DNA from: 67-14 sp035502775
GTDB taxonomy: Bacteria; Actinomycetota; Thermoleophilia; Solirubrobacterales; 70-9
Assembly: GCA_035502775.1 (NCBI GenBank)
Contig: DATJUB010000062.1
Span: forward strand, 16,183 to 80,182
DNA length: 64,000 nt
Direction: 5' to 3'
Positions 1 to 8,886 of this stretch are shown one piece after another; position 1 is the first letter of the stretch, and every line of letters starts with the position of its first letter. The notes under the pieces were generated by a model. It saw nothing but the letters and a program-made list of their open reading frames with translations. It searched no databases and was not told the DNA's origin. The position numbers were made by a program, and so were the translations under genes.

Positions 1-242
1 GCCTTGCTCATCTTCTCGACCCGGGTGCCCTTGTAGTAGTAGCGCAGGATCTTCCTGTAGCTCCAGCCGTCTTTGGCCATTCCGTACGAGCCGTAGGCGT
101 TCAGTCCGATTCCGTGGCCGAAACCGCCGCCCTTGACGGTCCAGGTGGCGGCACCCGCCGGAGTGGCCCCCGCGAAAGCCGCCAGCAGGGCCAGCGAGAT
201 CGCCGCGAGCAGGGTTCTGAAGGAGATCTTGATCATCCGCAT
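1..242 (-). CDS. SpoIID/LytB-domain protein, N-terminal part (cut by window start)
   Basis: Only the first 80 codons are in the window; the rest lies to the left. The protein starts with a signal peptide (basic start, hydrophobic stretch of about 18 residues, then an Ala-rich cleavage region). It continues with GGGFGHGIGLNAYGSYGMA and then WSYRKILRYYYKGT, the conserved GxGxGHGxGxSxxGA...YxxIL..YY.GT block of SpoIID/LytB domains. In Bacillus SpoIID this domain cuts glycan strands of peptidoglycan; in non-sporulating actinobacteria it occurs in secreted wall-associated proteins. The block normally lies near the end of the domain, so either the domain is very short or the N-terminal part is unusual. 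Start codons at 242 and 236 are both possible and neither has a clear Shine-Dalgarno. The gene is divergent from the aldehyde dehydrogenase; the roughly 100 bases between hold the promoters. Confidence 0.7.
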   Translation of the reverse strand, partial: MRMIKISFRTLLAAISLALLAAFAGATPAGAATWTVKGGGFGHGIGLNAYGSYGMAKDGWSYRKILRYYYKGTRVEKMSK

Positions 243-343
243 ACGCAACCACAACAGTTTCGCCGTCGCTTTGTCGCGCCCTGCCCGCAATGTTGCACAT
301 TGCGGAACGTAAAAACCGGATTTCGATGAACTACTCTGGATCC

Positions 344-1765
344 ATGGACCACAAACTTCTGCTGGCAGGCGATTGGATTGAGACGGGCGACTGGGACGAG
401 GTCAAGAGCCCCTATGACCAGAGTCCGATCGGGCGGGTCGCCCAGGGCGACGCCGCCCTGATCGACCGAGCCGTCCAGGCCGCCCACCAGGTCTTCTCCG
501 AAGGTGGCCTGCCCCAGTACGAACGGGCCGCGATCCTCGACCGGGCCGCCGACCTCGTCGCCGAGCGCCGTGACGATCTCGCCGAGACGATCGCCCGTGA
601 GGCCGGCAAGCCGATCAAGACGGCCACGGTCGAGGCGATCCGGACCGCCGACACCCTGAAGTTCTCGGCGACCGAGGCGCGCAAGCTCACGGGCGGCACG
701 ATCCCGATGGAGGCTTCGGCGGCCGGTGTCGGCAAGCTCGGTGTGATGCTGCGGGTTCCGTACGGCGTGGTCGGTGCGATCAGCCCCTTCAACTTCCCGC
801 TCAACCTGGTCGCCCACAAGCTCGGCCCGGCGATCGCCGCCGGCAACGCGGTGGTGCTGAAGCCGGCCGGCCAGACCCCGATCTCCTCCCTGAAGCTCGC
901 CCAGATCTTCATCGACGCGGGCCTGCCGAACGGCTGGCTCAGCGTGATCCCAGGTGGCGGCCGCGACGTGGGCAACGCGATCGTCGAACACGAACTGACC
1001 AAGGCCATCACTTTCACCGGATCGGTTCCGGTGGGCTGGGGGATCGCCGCCAAGGTACCTCACAAGAAGGTCAACCTGGAACTCGGATCGAACGCGCCGC
1101 TGATCGTCAACAGCGACGGCGACTGGGAGACCGCGGCCGACAAGGCCCAGATCCACGCCTTCTCGCACGCGGGCCAGAGCTGCATCTCGATCCAGCGCAT
1201 CCTGCTCCACGAAGACATCGCCGACAAGTTCATCGAACGGCTGGTGACCAACGTTGAGAGCCTGAAGGTCGGCGATCCGATGGAGGAGAGCACCGACGTC
1301 GGGCCCCTGATCACCCCCGGGGACCGTGATCGCGTCAAGAGCTGGATCGACGAGGCCGTGGCCGGCGGCGGCAAGCTGCTGACCGGAGGCGAGCTGGTCG
1401 ACGAGGGCCGCTGTCTCGCCCCCACCCTGATCGAGCATCCCGGCAACGAGGCCAAGGTGTGGTGCGAAGAGATCTTCGGGCCGGTCGCGACCGTCGATCG
1501 ATTCTCCGATTTCGACGAGGCGCTGGAGCGTGCCAACGACTCGAAGTTCGGCCTGCAGGCCGGGGTCTTCACCCGGGACATCGGCAACGGCATCAAGGCC
1601 GGCAACACACTTGAGTTCGGTGGCGTCCTGATCAACGAGGTGCCGACCTTCCGCGCCGACCAGCAGCCCTACGGCGGCGTCAAGGACTCGGGCAATACGC
1701 GTGAGGGTCCGGCCTACTCGATCATGGAACTCACCGAGGAACGCATGGTGACCTTCCAGGGCTGA
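344..1765 (+). CDS. NAD(P)-dependent aldehyde dehydrogenase
   Basis: 473-residue ALDH-superfamily enzyme oxidising an aldehyde to a carboxylate with NAD(P)+. Visible: oxyanion Asn150 in SPFNFP, cofactor-binding Lys173 in LKPAG, the Rossmann-region FTGSVPVG at 224-231, general base Glu246 in ELGSN, and nucleophile Cys280 in GQSC. The GQSCISIQR form of the cysteine motif occurs in ALDH branches acting on small or phosphonate-derived aldehydes, so substrate cannot be named. The ATG at 344 is chosen over those at 290 and 326 because TACTCT (332-337) sits exactly 6 bases upstream, the leaderless -10 arrangement seen at many genes here. It could oxidise aldehydes from the decarboxylase at 10833, but the two are 9 kb apart and that link is speculative. 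Confidence 0.92.
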   Translation: MDHKLLLAGDWIETGDWDEVKSPYDQSPIGRVAQGDAALIDRAVQAAHQVFSEGGLPQYERAAILDRAADLVAERRDDLAETIAREAGKPIKTATVEAIRTADTLKFSATEARKLTGGTIPMEASAAGVGKLGVMLRVPYGVVGAISPFNFPLNLVAHKLGPAIAAGNAVVLKPAGQTPISSLKLAQIFIDAGLPNGWLSVIPGGGRDVGNAIVEHELTKAITFTGSVPVGWGIAAKVPHKKVNLELGSNAPLIVNSDGDWETAADKAQIHAFSHAGQSCISIQRILLHEDIADKFIERLVTNVESLKVGDPMEESTDVGPLITPGDRDRVKSWIDEAVAGGGKLLTGGELVDEGRCLAPTLIEHPGNEAKVWCEEIFGPVATVDRFSDFDEALERANDSKFGLQAGVFTRDIGNGIKAGNTLEFGGVLINEVPTFRADQQPYGGVKDSGNTREGPAYSIMELTEERMVTFQG

Positions 1766-1868
1766 GTCTCCGCGAAGGGGGGCGCGATGTGAACGAGATG
1801 TGAACTCGCGCCCCCGATTCAGTTAGCCTTTCCGGTGAGGAGTCAGGGAATCGACCGGAGGGGAAAGT

Positions 1869-4142
1869 ATGTCCAAGCTGAAAATCGCCGTGATCGCCTG
1901 CACCTGTGTGATCGCCGGAACGGCCGCCGCCATCGCCCAGGCGGCACCGGGAGACACACTCGGGATCAGCACGCTGGTCCAGCGGATCCTTCCCAATGGC
2001 GCCGGAGGTTTCAAGACCCTGACCACGGGACCCGGCGAGGCCTACATCGTCCGCACCGGCGAGGGCAGTGACGTCCTCGGCGAGGCCAAGGACGGCCGTG
2101 ACTCCCGCCGGACCCCGCTCGCCTACTTCGGCCAGCTGACCGATTTCCAGCTCGCCGATGAGGAGAGCCCGGCACGAGTCGAGTTCCTCGATCCGGAAGG
2201 CGGACCGTTCACCGCTTCCTGGCGCCCGTCCGAGGCGTTCAACGCGCATGAGGCGAACGAGATGATCGAGCAGATGAACTCCTTCGCCGCCAACGCGCCG
2301 GTCACCAGCGGCGACGGCAGCAAGCCGCCGATGGACTTCGTCATGAACACCGGCGACATCTCCGACAGCCAGCAGTTCAACGAGACGACCTGGAACCGCC
2401 AGCTGATCGAGGGCGGCACGATCACCCCCGGCAGCGGTGTCGATCCGGCCCCGTCGATCGACAACAACCCGCTCTGCCCGGCGACGACCATCGCCACTCT
2501 CGGTGGCATCAAGGACGCCGCGACTCCGACGAACTACACGGGCGTCCAGGACCGTGACGACTGGCCCGGAGCCAAGGAGTTCTACTTCTACGACCCGGAC
2601 GATCCGAACCCGCCGCTGGACGATCCCGGCAACGTCAATCCCTACGCCGACGCGCCCGAGTACCCCGGGCTGATGAACCAGGCGCAGAAGCCGTTCGAGG
2701 CCACCGGACTGAACGTCCCCGGATACGTGCTCTTCGGCAACCACGACGGCCTGGTCCAGGGCAACGCCTGGGCGAGCAAGCTCTTCAACCAGTTCGCCCA
2801 GGGCTGCCTGAAGCCGATCGCCGACCAGTCTCCGGAGAACTCCCCGTTCGATCCGCTGACCTTCCTCGGTCTGGTCACCGATCCGAATCTCGACGTCTCC
2901 GGTTTCCTCGACCTGGTCGACGCCAATCCCAACCAGTTCATGGCCGTCCCGCCGGATCCGAACCGGCGCCTGATCTCGAAGACCGAGTACAAGAACATCT
3001 TCAAGGCGAACGGCAAGGATGACGGGCACGGCTTCGATTTCGTCGATCCGGCCGAGGAGACCGCCTCGAACGGAACCGCCGGCTACTACGCCTACTCCAA
3101 GGGCGATGTCCGCTACATCACGCTCGACACCCACTCCGAGGGCGGCAAGATCCTCAGCTCCGACAAGGGCAACCTCGACACGCCGCAGTTCGAGTGGTTC
3201 GAACGTGAGCTGCAGAAGACGACCGAGAACAACCAGATCGCGATCGTGTTCTCCCACCATGCTCCGGAGAGCATGAGTGCCGACGTGCCGGACGAGAACG
3301 CTCCGTCCTGCGCGAGCGTCGATCCGGCCGAGGTGGTCGGCTGCGACGGCGATCCGCGCGTCTCGACCCCGATCAAGCTCCAGGCCGATGTCGTCGCGCT
3401 GATGCACAAGTACCCGGCCGCTGTGGCCTGGGTCGCCGGACACAGCCACGAGAACAAGATCGATGCCTTCAAGGATCCGGCCGGCGCTGGCGGGTTCTGG
3501 AGCATCAGGACCTCGGCGATCGTCGATTGGCCGAAGCAGAACCGTCTGCTGCAGATCTTCGACAACGAGGACGGGAACCTCTCGATCTTCGGCACCCTGA
3601 TCGACCACGCGGCCCCGGTGCCGGCGCCGCCCGTGGGCACCGACGCGAACACCATGAACGCCGCGCAGCTGGCCTCGACCGGCCGCACCATCGGCTACAA
3701 CGACAACCAGAACGGCGGCGAGAGCTGCGGCTCGATCGATCCGTGCGGTGCCGGAACCGCGGAGGACCGCAACGTCGAGCTGCTGGTCAAGGATCCGCGC
3801 CGGGCCGAGCCCGCGCCGAAGCCGAATATCTCCAAGGTCAAGGTGACGCCGAAGAAGAAGTCGCTGAAGGCCGGCAAGAAGACCAAGCTGACCGTTCATG
3901 TGACCAACAGCGGCAAGGCCGCCGCGACCAAGGTGAAGGTCAGGCTGAAGTCCTCGAACAAGCGGGTCAAGGTGAAGAAGACGATCGTGATCAAGAAGAT
4001 CGCGGCCGGCAGGACCGCCAAGGTCAAGATCACCGTGACCGCCAAGCGCAAGGCGAAGGGCAAGGCAAAGGTCACGGCGGCGGTCGGCAAGCGCAAGGGC
4101 GCGGCGACCGTGAAGATCAAGCCGGCGAAGCGGAAGGGCTAG
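1869..4142 (+). CDS. Secreted metallophosphoesterase (TIGR03767/PPA1498-like) with Lys-rich C-terminal module
   Basis: 757 residues. A signal peptide (about 1-25, ending AIAQA) leads into a calcineurin-like phosphoesterase: metal ligands in TDFQLADE (Asp92), NTGDISD (Asp163), GNHDG (291-294), FSHHAPES and AGHSHENK. The long inserts between motifs and the overall length match actinobacterial TIGR03767-type phosphoesterases. The last 115 residues form a Lys-rich Ig/CARDB-like domain (KAGKKTKLTV, then a basic tail), probably for wall attachment; the GDPD at 17484 carries a related module. The start has a strong Shine-Dalgarno (GGAGGGG just upstream). Likely role is extracellular phosphate-ester hydrolysis; substrate unknown. 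The TAG stop lies in the CTAG shared with the convergent gene at 4139. Confidence 0.88.
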   Translation: MSKLKIAVIACTCVIAGTAAAIAQAAPGDTLGISTLVQRILPNGAGGFKTLTTGPGEAYIVRTGEGSDVLGEAKDGRDSRRTPLAYFGQLTDFQLADEESPARVEFLDPEGGPFTASWRPSEAFNAHEANEMIEQMNSFAANAPVTSGDGSKPPMDFVMNTGDISDSQQFNETTWNRQLIEGGTITPGSGVDPAPSIDNNPLCPATTIATLGGIKDAATPTNYTGVQDRDDWPGAKEFYFYDPDDPNPPLDDPGNVNPYADAPEYPGLMNQAQKPFEATGLNVPGYVLFGNHDGLVQGNAWASKLFNQFAQGCLKPIADQSPENSPFDPLTFLGLVTDPNLDVSGFLDLVDANPNQFMAVPPDPNRRLISKTEYKNIFKANGKDDGHGFDFVDPAEETASNGTAGYYAYSKGDVRYITLDTHSEGGKILSSDKGNLDTPQFEWFERELQKTTENNQIAIVFSHHAPESMSADVPDENAPSCASVDPAEVVGCDGDPRVSTPIKLQADVVALMHKYPAAVAWVAGHSHENKIDAFKDPAGAGGFWSIRTSAIVDWPKQNRLLQIFDNEDGNLSIFGTLIDHAAPVPAPPVGTDANTMNAAQLASTGRTIGYNDNQNGGESCGSIDPCGAGTAEDRNVELLVKDPRRAEPAPKPNISKVKVTPKKKSLKAGKKTKLTVHVTNSGKAAATKVKVRLKSSNKRVKVKKTIVIKKIAAGRTAKVKITVTAKRKAKGKAKVTAAVGKRKGAATVKIKPAKRKG

Positions 4143-5914
4143 CGCCCCGGGGCGGGGCTCAGGCCGATCAGGGCCTGGGCCGTGACCCAGCCCGGGGTTG
4201 TCGCCAGTCCCGGCGCGTAGAGGATCGATCCGTTTCGCTTCTGGAGAGTGGCCAGGAAGTGGAGCGGCGTGATCCCGTCCTCGGTGCGGACCCGCGATGG
4301 CGGCGGACCGGAGAGGCGCAGGGCGAGAAGGCCGAGCCCGGTGCTCTGGGCGTTCGATCTTCCGCCTGCGACGGCCGGCAGTCCGCCGTCGAAGTTCTGG
4401 GTGCCGCGGACGTACCGGGCGGCCGCCGACACGGCCTCTTCCCGGCCATTCAGCGCGAGGGCCCACGCCGCGAGTCCGGTGCTGTCGACATCCGGCCCCG
4501 ATCCTTCTGAGAGCCCGAAGCCACCGCTCGCGTGCTGCGCGGACTCCAGCCAACCGGCGGCCTTCGCCGATCGCTCGGGGGAGGATCTCCGGAGCGTGAT
4601 CGCGCCCGTCGCGGTCAGGTTCAGATCCCCGCCGAACGAGCCGTCGTCTCTCTGTTTCGGCAGCAGCTTCCGGGCCAGCCGCACGGCTTTCGCCGCCTGT
4701 CGCCGGTCACCGCGCCGACCCAGGGCCAGGGCGACCCATCGGGCCACCAGCGGTGAGGAGCTCACGGTGCGCCTGGTCGCGGGCGAGCGCAGATAGGCCG
4801 CCGCCCGCAGGCCGAGCCGCCGCGCGTCCAGCCGTTTCCCGCTCACCTTGAAATCGATCCGGTTGATCCCGGTCCGACGGGGCTCCGCGATTCGCGGTGA
4901 CACCGCCCGGCTGAGCAGGCGGTATCGCCCCGGCCGGAGCGGTCCGACCCGGGCCGACCACACGGATCCGGATACCGCCGTCCTCGTCCAGACCGGTCCG
5001 CGGCCGCATTTGCGGCGAATCATCCGCCGCTTTCCGGCTGACCACGACCGGCAGCGTCCGGCGTTTCGGGAGGTGAGCGCCACCTGGACTCCGGCGCTGC
5101 CCGCCACCCGGCCGCGCAGGACCCGCGGGCCCGCTCCGCGCATGAAGAGCTGTCCATCGACGATCTTGTCGATTCTGCTCGGCCTGGCTCCGGGCCCGGG
5201 GCCACCCTCACAGCCGGTGACCCCGACACAGACCTCGACCGCGTTCGAACGGATCCCCTCGGAGTGCTCGGCCTTGAACCGGTACCTGCCCGGTTCCCCG
5301 ATCGTGAGTGATGCCCGTCCTTCGGTTCCCGTGATCGCGGAGTGGCCTTCTTCATCCTTCACAGCCGCCCCCGCGACCGGAGCGTCGCCGGAGCGTTCGT
5401 CGTGAACCGCAAGCGAGAACGGCTCGCCCGGATCGACCTCGCCCGGGCCGGACAGGCCGAGCGTCTTCGTTTTCAGAAAGGCCTCGTAGGCGAGCAGCAC
5501 CCGGTCGCCGTCCTTCACGGGCGTGGTGCAGCCCCCGGTAGGGGTCGGCTCGCCGTTCAGCAGCGTTGACCAGGGTGCCGCCGGGGTGGCCTGCTCCCCG
5601 GCGATCGAGTCGATCAGGAAATCACCGGCGCTGCTGTCCCACTGGCCGTGCCAGGCGAGCCCCGCCGAGCGCATCGCGTCGTCGAGCGCACCGGTGAGTG
5701 TGCTCGTGGGTATCTCACCGAAGGACCCCGAGCAGGCATGGGTTCCGCTGCCGTCGCCGCCGTCGACCGGATGGACGGTGGTCGTGACCCCGCCCTCGAA
5801 ATGGGTCTCGGCCGAACCCTCGACCCGCACCGAGACCTCGGCTCCCCCGGCCGTGGTGGCCGGACCGGCGAGAGCCAGCCCGGCCATCAGGACCACGAGG
5901 AAGCGGAACTTCAC
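4139..5914 (-). CDS. Secreted DUF4430-like plus alpha/alpha-toroid protein, second gene of the cobalamin-riboswitch operon
   Basis: 591 residues from a GTG start that overlaps the upstream TAG by one base (TAGTG), so translation is coupled. Order: signal peptide (1-24); a beta domain at about 25-145 resembling DUF4430, the transcobalamin/intrinsic-factor C-terminal fold (WSTLLNGEP..GGCTTPVKDGDRVLLAYE); Ig-like region at about 150-230 with two Cys; a basic beta-rich linker; then a terpenoid-cyclase-like alpha/alpha toroid at about 360-585 (repeats such as KQRDDGSFGG, SAQHASGGFG, GTQNFDGGLP, LQKRNGSI). This is the reverse of the domain order in the upstream partner. Given the riboswitch, extracellular capture or delivery of cobalamin is the leading hypothesis. 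An alternative is another toroid-based surface protein whose link to B12 is only regulatory. Confidence 0.8.
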   Translation of the reverse strand: MKFRFLVVLMAGLALAGPATTAGGAEVSVRVEGSAETHFEGGVTTTVHPVDGGDGSGTHACSGSFGEIPTSTLTGALDDAMRSAGLAWHGQWDSSAGDFLIDSIAGEQATPAAPWSTLLNGEPTPTGGCTTPVKDGDRVLLAYEAFLKTKTLGLSGPGEVDPGEPFSLAVHDERSGDAPVAGAAVKDEEGHSAITGTEGRASLTIGEPGRYRFKAEHSEGIRSNAVEVCVGVTGCEGGPGPGARPSRIDKIVDGQLFMRGAGPRVLRGRVAGSAGVQVALTSRNAGRCRSWSAGKRRMIRRKCGRGPVWTRTAVSGSVWSARVGPLRPGRYRLLSRAVSPRIAEPRRTGINRIDFKVSGKRLDARRLGLRAAAYLRSPATRRTVSSSPLVARWVALALGRRGDRRQAAKAVRLARKLLPKQRDDGSFGGDLNLTATGAITLRRSSPERSAKAAGWLESAQHASGGFGLSEGSGPDVDSTGLAAWALALNGREEAVSAAARYVRGTQNFDGGLPAVAGGRSNAQSTGLGLLALRLSGPPPSRVRTEDGITPLHFLATLQKRNGSILYAPGLATTPGWVTAQALIGLSPAPGR

Positions 5915-7812
5915 TACTGGCCGCGAACCGTGCCGGCGCCGATCGCGTAGGAGATCAGCCCGTCGGGGGCGCGGGTACCGGCGATCACCCTGATCCGGGC
6001 ACGTCCCTTGCCGCCTCGCCTGGCGCTGCTCTTCAGCGCCGCGCGAACCTTGTCGCCGGCCTTCACCCGCACCGTGCGGCGCTGGCCCGAGGGCATCTGG
6101 ATCGCGGTGACGGCGAATCCGCGGAATCTCTTCGCCCGCGGACCGCGGACGCCGAAGTTGACCGTCGTGTTGCATCCGATCGCGCCGGAACCGGCGGGGC
6201 AGGCGATCACGGTGCGGACCCTGCCGTTCCGCAGTGCCGGCTTGCCGGCGACCTTGGCCTTGGGGTAGGTGCCCGGGATCGGTTCGGGATCGGGATCCGG
6301 GTCCGGCTCGGGATCCGGCTTGATCTTGCCCTCGATCTGCGGCACGGGCACGACCGCGGCCGGGGTCAGCGCGTCGTCGCCCCGGTAGCGCAGCACGACC
6401 ATGTCTCCGAGACCGAACTCGGCGCCGGTCGCACCGGCCTCGGCCGAGCCGTTGACCGAGACCGTCCACTCGCCGGTGCCGCCGTTCAGCGCGGCGACCG
6501 ATTCCGAGTCGGCGGTTCCGGACACGGATGCTCCCCGGACGCAATTCCCGGGAGCGGACGCGGCCCCGGCCGATTCGAGAACCGCCGAGAGATCGTCACC
6601 CTGAGAGACCTCGACCCGGCACATGCGCACCTGATCGGCGGCGGCCGTCGCCGCTCCGTGATCGATCACCAGGGTCAGGGGCACCTCGGTTCCCTTGACG
6701 ATCTTTGGCGCCGGCTTGACCGCCGGGGCGCCCGCGTTCTCGCGCTCGGGAGCCTCTCCCGACCAGTCATTGCCGCCGAGCGGTGAGACCGCCTGGTAGG
6801 AGGCCATCAGGTTGGCCGATCCGGCCGGATTGGCGGGCATGTACCTGAACGAGCCGTCGGCGTTCTGCATGTTCACCAGGAAGTCGAGCGGGGTCGTGTT
6901 CCCGCTCTTGACCCACGGACCGGACTGCGGATCGATGCCACAGGCGTTGAGGCCGCTGACCACCCAGGCGGTCGAGTTGGTGTTGACGGCCGACGCACTC
7001 GTGCTGGTGCTGAAACCGCCGGAAGCGGCGGGTTGGCGCTGCTCCAGCAGCGCCAACCCATCGGCGATCGCCGGATCGGTGTCGGGGTCGGCCCCGGCGG
7101 CGCAGAGGGCACCGATCGCCGAGGCGGTCATGTCGGTGTCGCTCGCCGCATTCGGGTTCGTCTTCTTCAGACCGACGCGCCAATGCCAGCCGCCATCGCC
7201 CAGCTGTTCCGAGCGGACCTTGCGGGCCAGCTGCTCGAGCAGTTCCCGCGGAGCGCCCGAGTGGCTGAGCGCGAGGATGGCGAAGATGTCGTCGTTCAGC
7301 AGATCGCGATAGCCGAGCTGCTCGCCGTCCCACCAGAAGGCGAGACGGGAGACGAAGTCACGGTTCTCGGAAAGGCGCGAGGGCTGCAGGCCTCCGGCGA
7401 CCGCGCTCAGGGCTGAACGTGCCGCATCGGTCGGCACGCCGTCCGGCTGAAGCTCGCAGATCTCCGCGTTGTCCTTGCCGGGCGGGCAGGAGACCGAACC
7501 GGGGCCGCGATTGACCCAGAACTCGTCGTAGTAGGACTGGGCCGTGGGACCGGTCAGCGAAGGTGCGGCGTCGGCGGCGTTGACGTCTCCGGCCGCGAGT
7601 GCGGTCAGCGACCATTCACCGAAACGCTCCCCGCCCCCGAGGGCCCCGGCCAGGGCACCATTCTCCGATTGCGTGCTCTCGAACCAGCTCGCGCCGAGTT
7701 CGGCCGCACCCTGGGCTTCGCCCGGGGACACATAGGCGTTCGCACTGCCGGTTCCGACCGCGAAAAGGGCCACGAGCGCCACCGCGATCGCTGCCATCTT
7801 TGTCCTGACCAT
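5914..7812 (-). CDS. Secreted alpha/alpha-toroid plus DUF4430-like protein (transcobalamin-like architecture)
   Basis: 632 residues. Signal peptide 1-26 (ends SANA), alpha/alpha-toroid at about 28-345 with repeats GDGGWHW, ASGGFST and NADGSFRY, DUF4430-like beta domain at about 377-480 (LTLVIDHG...WTVSVNG...GLGDMVVLRYRG), an Asp/Pro linker at 499-513, and a basic beta-sandwich tail. Toroid followed by DUF4430 is the order of animal intrinsic factor and transcobalamin. The ATG at 7812 is preferred to the GTG at 7815 because AAGGAG lies 5 bases upstream of the ATG. It is first in an operon with the gene at 4139 and about 120 bases downstream of a cobalamin riboswitch. Function is inferred: binding cobalamin or a corrinoid outside the cell; no ligand-contact residues were verified. 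Confidence 0.82.
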   Translation of the reverse strand: MVRTKMAAIAVALVALFAVGTGSANAYVSPGEAQGAAELGASWFESTQSENGALAGALGGGERFGEWSLTALAAGDVNAADAAPSLTGPTAQSYYDEFWVNRGPGSVSCPPGKDNAEICELQPDGVPTDAARSALSAVAGGLQPSRLSENRDFVSRLAFWWDGEQLGYRDLLNDDIFAILALSHSGAPRELLEQLARKVRSEQLGDGGWHWRVGLKKTNPNAASDTDMTASAIGALCAAGADPDTDPAIADGLALLEQRQPAASGGFSTSTSASAVNTNSTAWVVSGLNACGIDPQSGPWVKSGNTTPLDFLVNMQNADGSFRYMPANPAGSANLMASYQAVSPLGGNDWSGEAPERENAGAPAVKPAPKIVKGTEVPLTLVIDHGAATAAADQVRMCRVEVSQGDDLSAVLESAGAASAPGNCVRGASVSGTADSESVAALNGGTGEWTVSVNGSAEAGATGAEFGLGDMVVLRYRGDDALTPAAVVPVPQIEGKIKPDPEPDPDPDPEPIPGTYPKAKVAGKPALRNGRVRTVIACPAGSGAIGCNTTVNFGVRGPRAKRFRGFAVTAIQMPSGQRRTVRVKAGDKVRAALKSSARRGGKGRARIRVIAGTRAPDGLISYAIGAGTVRGQ

Positions 7813-7929
7813 CACTTCTCCTTCGAGTCTCCAACTGGGTTATCTGGTCGCCGCGCGTTCGAGGCGGACCGTCCCGTGGAGGGGTGATGGCCGACAGCCC
7901 TTTCGCGAGGCAAGTCAAAAGCACAAAGC

Positions 7930-8050
7930 TCAGTCGTGACAGGTATTCGGGCTTGAAATTCGGCCTGTGATGCAGAATCTCATACCGTTGCGCGTCAGCC
8001 CCGGATTCTCACCGGTGTTCCCCACGCCACGAACTGAACTCACCCTAGCA
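7930..8050 (-). promoter_or_regulatory. Cobalamin (AdoCbl-type) riboswitch
   Basis: Read on the minus strand, the leader contains in order GGGTG, GGGGAA, CCGGTGAGAATCCGG, CTGACGCGCAACGGTATG and finally AGCCCGAATACCTGTCACGA. These correspond to the conserved cobalamin riboswitch core (GGGAA..GGTG.AA.TCC...CTG.CCCGCAACTGT) and the closing B12-box-like AGYC.G.A.ACCTG segment. It sits in the 288-base gap upstream of the toroid/DUF4430 operon and reads toward it, leaving about 115 bases as expression platform. By family precedent, bound cobalamin should lower expression, so the operon would be induced when B12 is scarce. Confidence 0.93.
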
Positions 8051-8100
8051 GCGAATATGCCGACCGCGGTCCGGCCGGATTAACCGATGCATAAGGACGG

Positions 8101-8862
8101 ATGTCTAATGTCCCATCCATGGATAGTCACTCTTGGGTTCTCTGGGTAGGGGTCATCGCGGTCGTCCTGCACGTCATCGAGGAATACTCCTTCGGCTGGC
8201 TCTCTTGGGCCAACGAACAGGTCGCTCCGCGCTTCGGAATCGAGATCCGGGAAACCGACTTCATGCTGGGCAGCCTCGGTCTGGTCTTCATCGCCCTGGC
8301 CGGAGCCGCGATCGGCTGGTGGGCACCCGCGGTGAGTCTCGCGGTCCCTGCGCTCTTCGTGCTCAACGCGGTCTTCTTCCACATGCTGCCGAGTGCCCGC
8401 GACGAACGCCTCACCCCCGGCACGCTCAGCGCCGTCTTCATCTACCTGCCGGTGGCGGCCTGGATGTTCTGGGCGGCCGGAACCGACGACCGCCTGAACT
8501 TCGGCACGTTCGTGCTCGCTTTCGTACTCGGCGGCGCGATCATGATCTACCCGGTCGCGATGCTCGTTCTGCGGGACAGGTTCGGCTGGGAGGCGCAGAC
8601 CGCCCGGGCGACGTCCCCGGGAGAGGAATCCCCCGACGATGCACCACCCTTCGAGGAGACGCCGGCCGATCTGGTCGACGAACAGGTAGATGCCCAGGTG
8701 ATGGAGCCCGATGAGGGCGGCGCGACGGCGGTGCTGATCGCCGACGACGAGCCGGAGACCGATCCGGACGAGACCGCGATCGATCTCGCCCAGGACGCCG
8801 CCACGGAGTCCCAGCCGGTCGACCCGGCCGAGGATGAGACGACCGAGCTGCGGCGGGACTGA
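8101..8862 (+). CDS. HXXEE-domain membrane protein
   Basis: 253 residues. The HVIEE motif in the first hydrophobic segment (about residues 13-30) gives the HXXEE family its name. Further features are about five hydrophobic segments up to residue 160 and an FxxNAVFFH block. The last 90 residues are a strongly acidic, Glu/Asp/Thr-rich tail without predicted fold, presumably cytoplasmic. Function of the family is unknown. The start at 8101 has AAGGACGG directly upstream; an internal ATG at 8119 is less likely. It is divergent from the cobalamin operon, with the riboswitch between them. Confidence 0.75.
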   Translation: MSNVPSMDSHSWVLWVGVIAVVLHVIEEYSFGWLSWANEQVAPRFGIEIRETDFMLGSLGLVFIALAGAAIGWWAPAVSLAVPALFVLNAVFFHMLPSARDERLTPGTLSAVFIYLPVAAWMFWAAGTDDRLNFGTFVLAFVLGGAIMIYPVAMLVLRDRFGWEAQTARATSPGEESPDDAPPFEETPADLVDEQVDAQVMEPDEGGATAVLIADDEPETDPDETAIDLAQDAATESQPVDPAEDETTELRRD

Positions 8863-8886
8863 CCGCCGCCGCGCCCGGCCTCGCCG

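Noticed and set aside
1731..4553. 940-codon open frame on the minus strand opposite the metallophosphoesterase
   Set aside because: It is a shadow in high-GC sequence. Its translation is rich in Arg, Gly, Leu and Asp in low-complexity runs with no domain motif, and the opposite frame has signal peptide, metal motifs and a Shine-Dalgarno.
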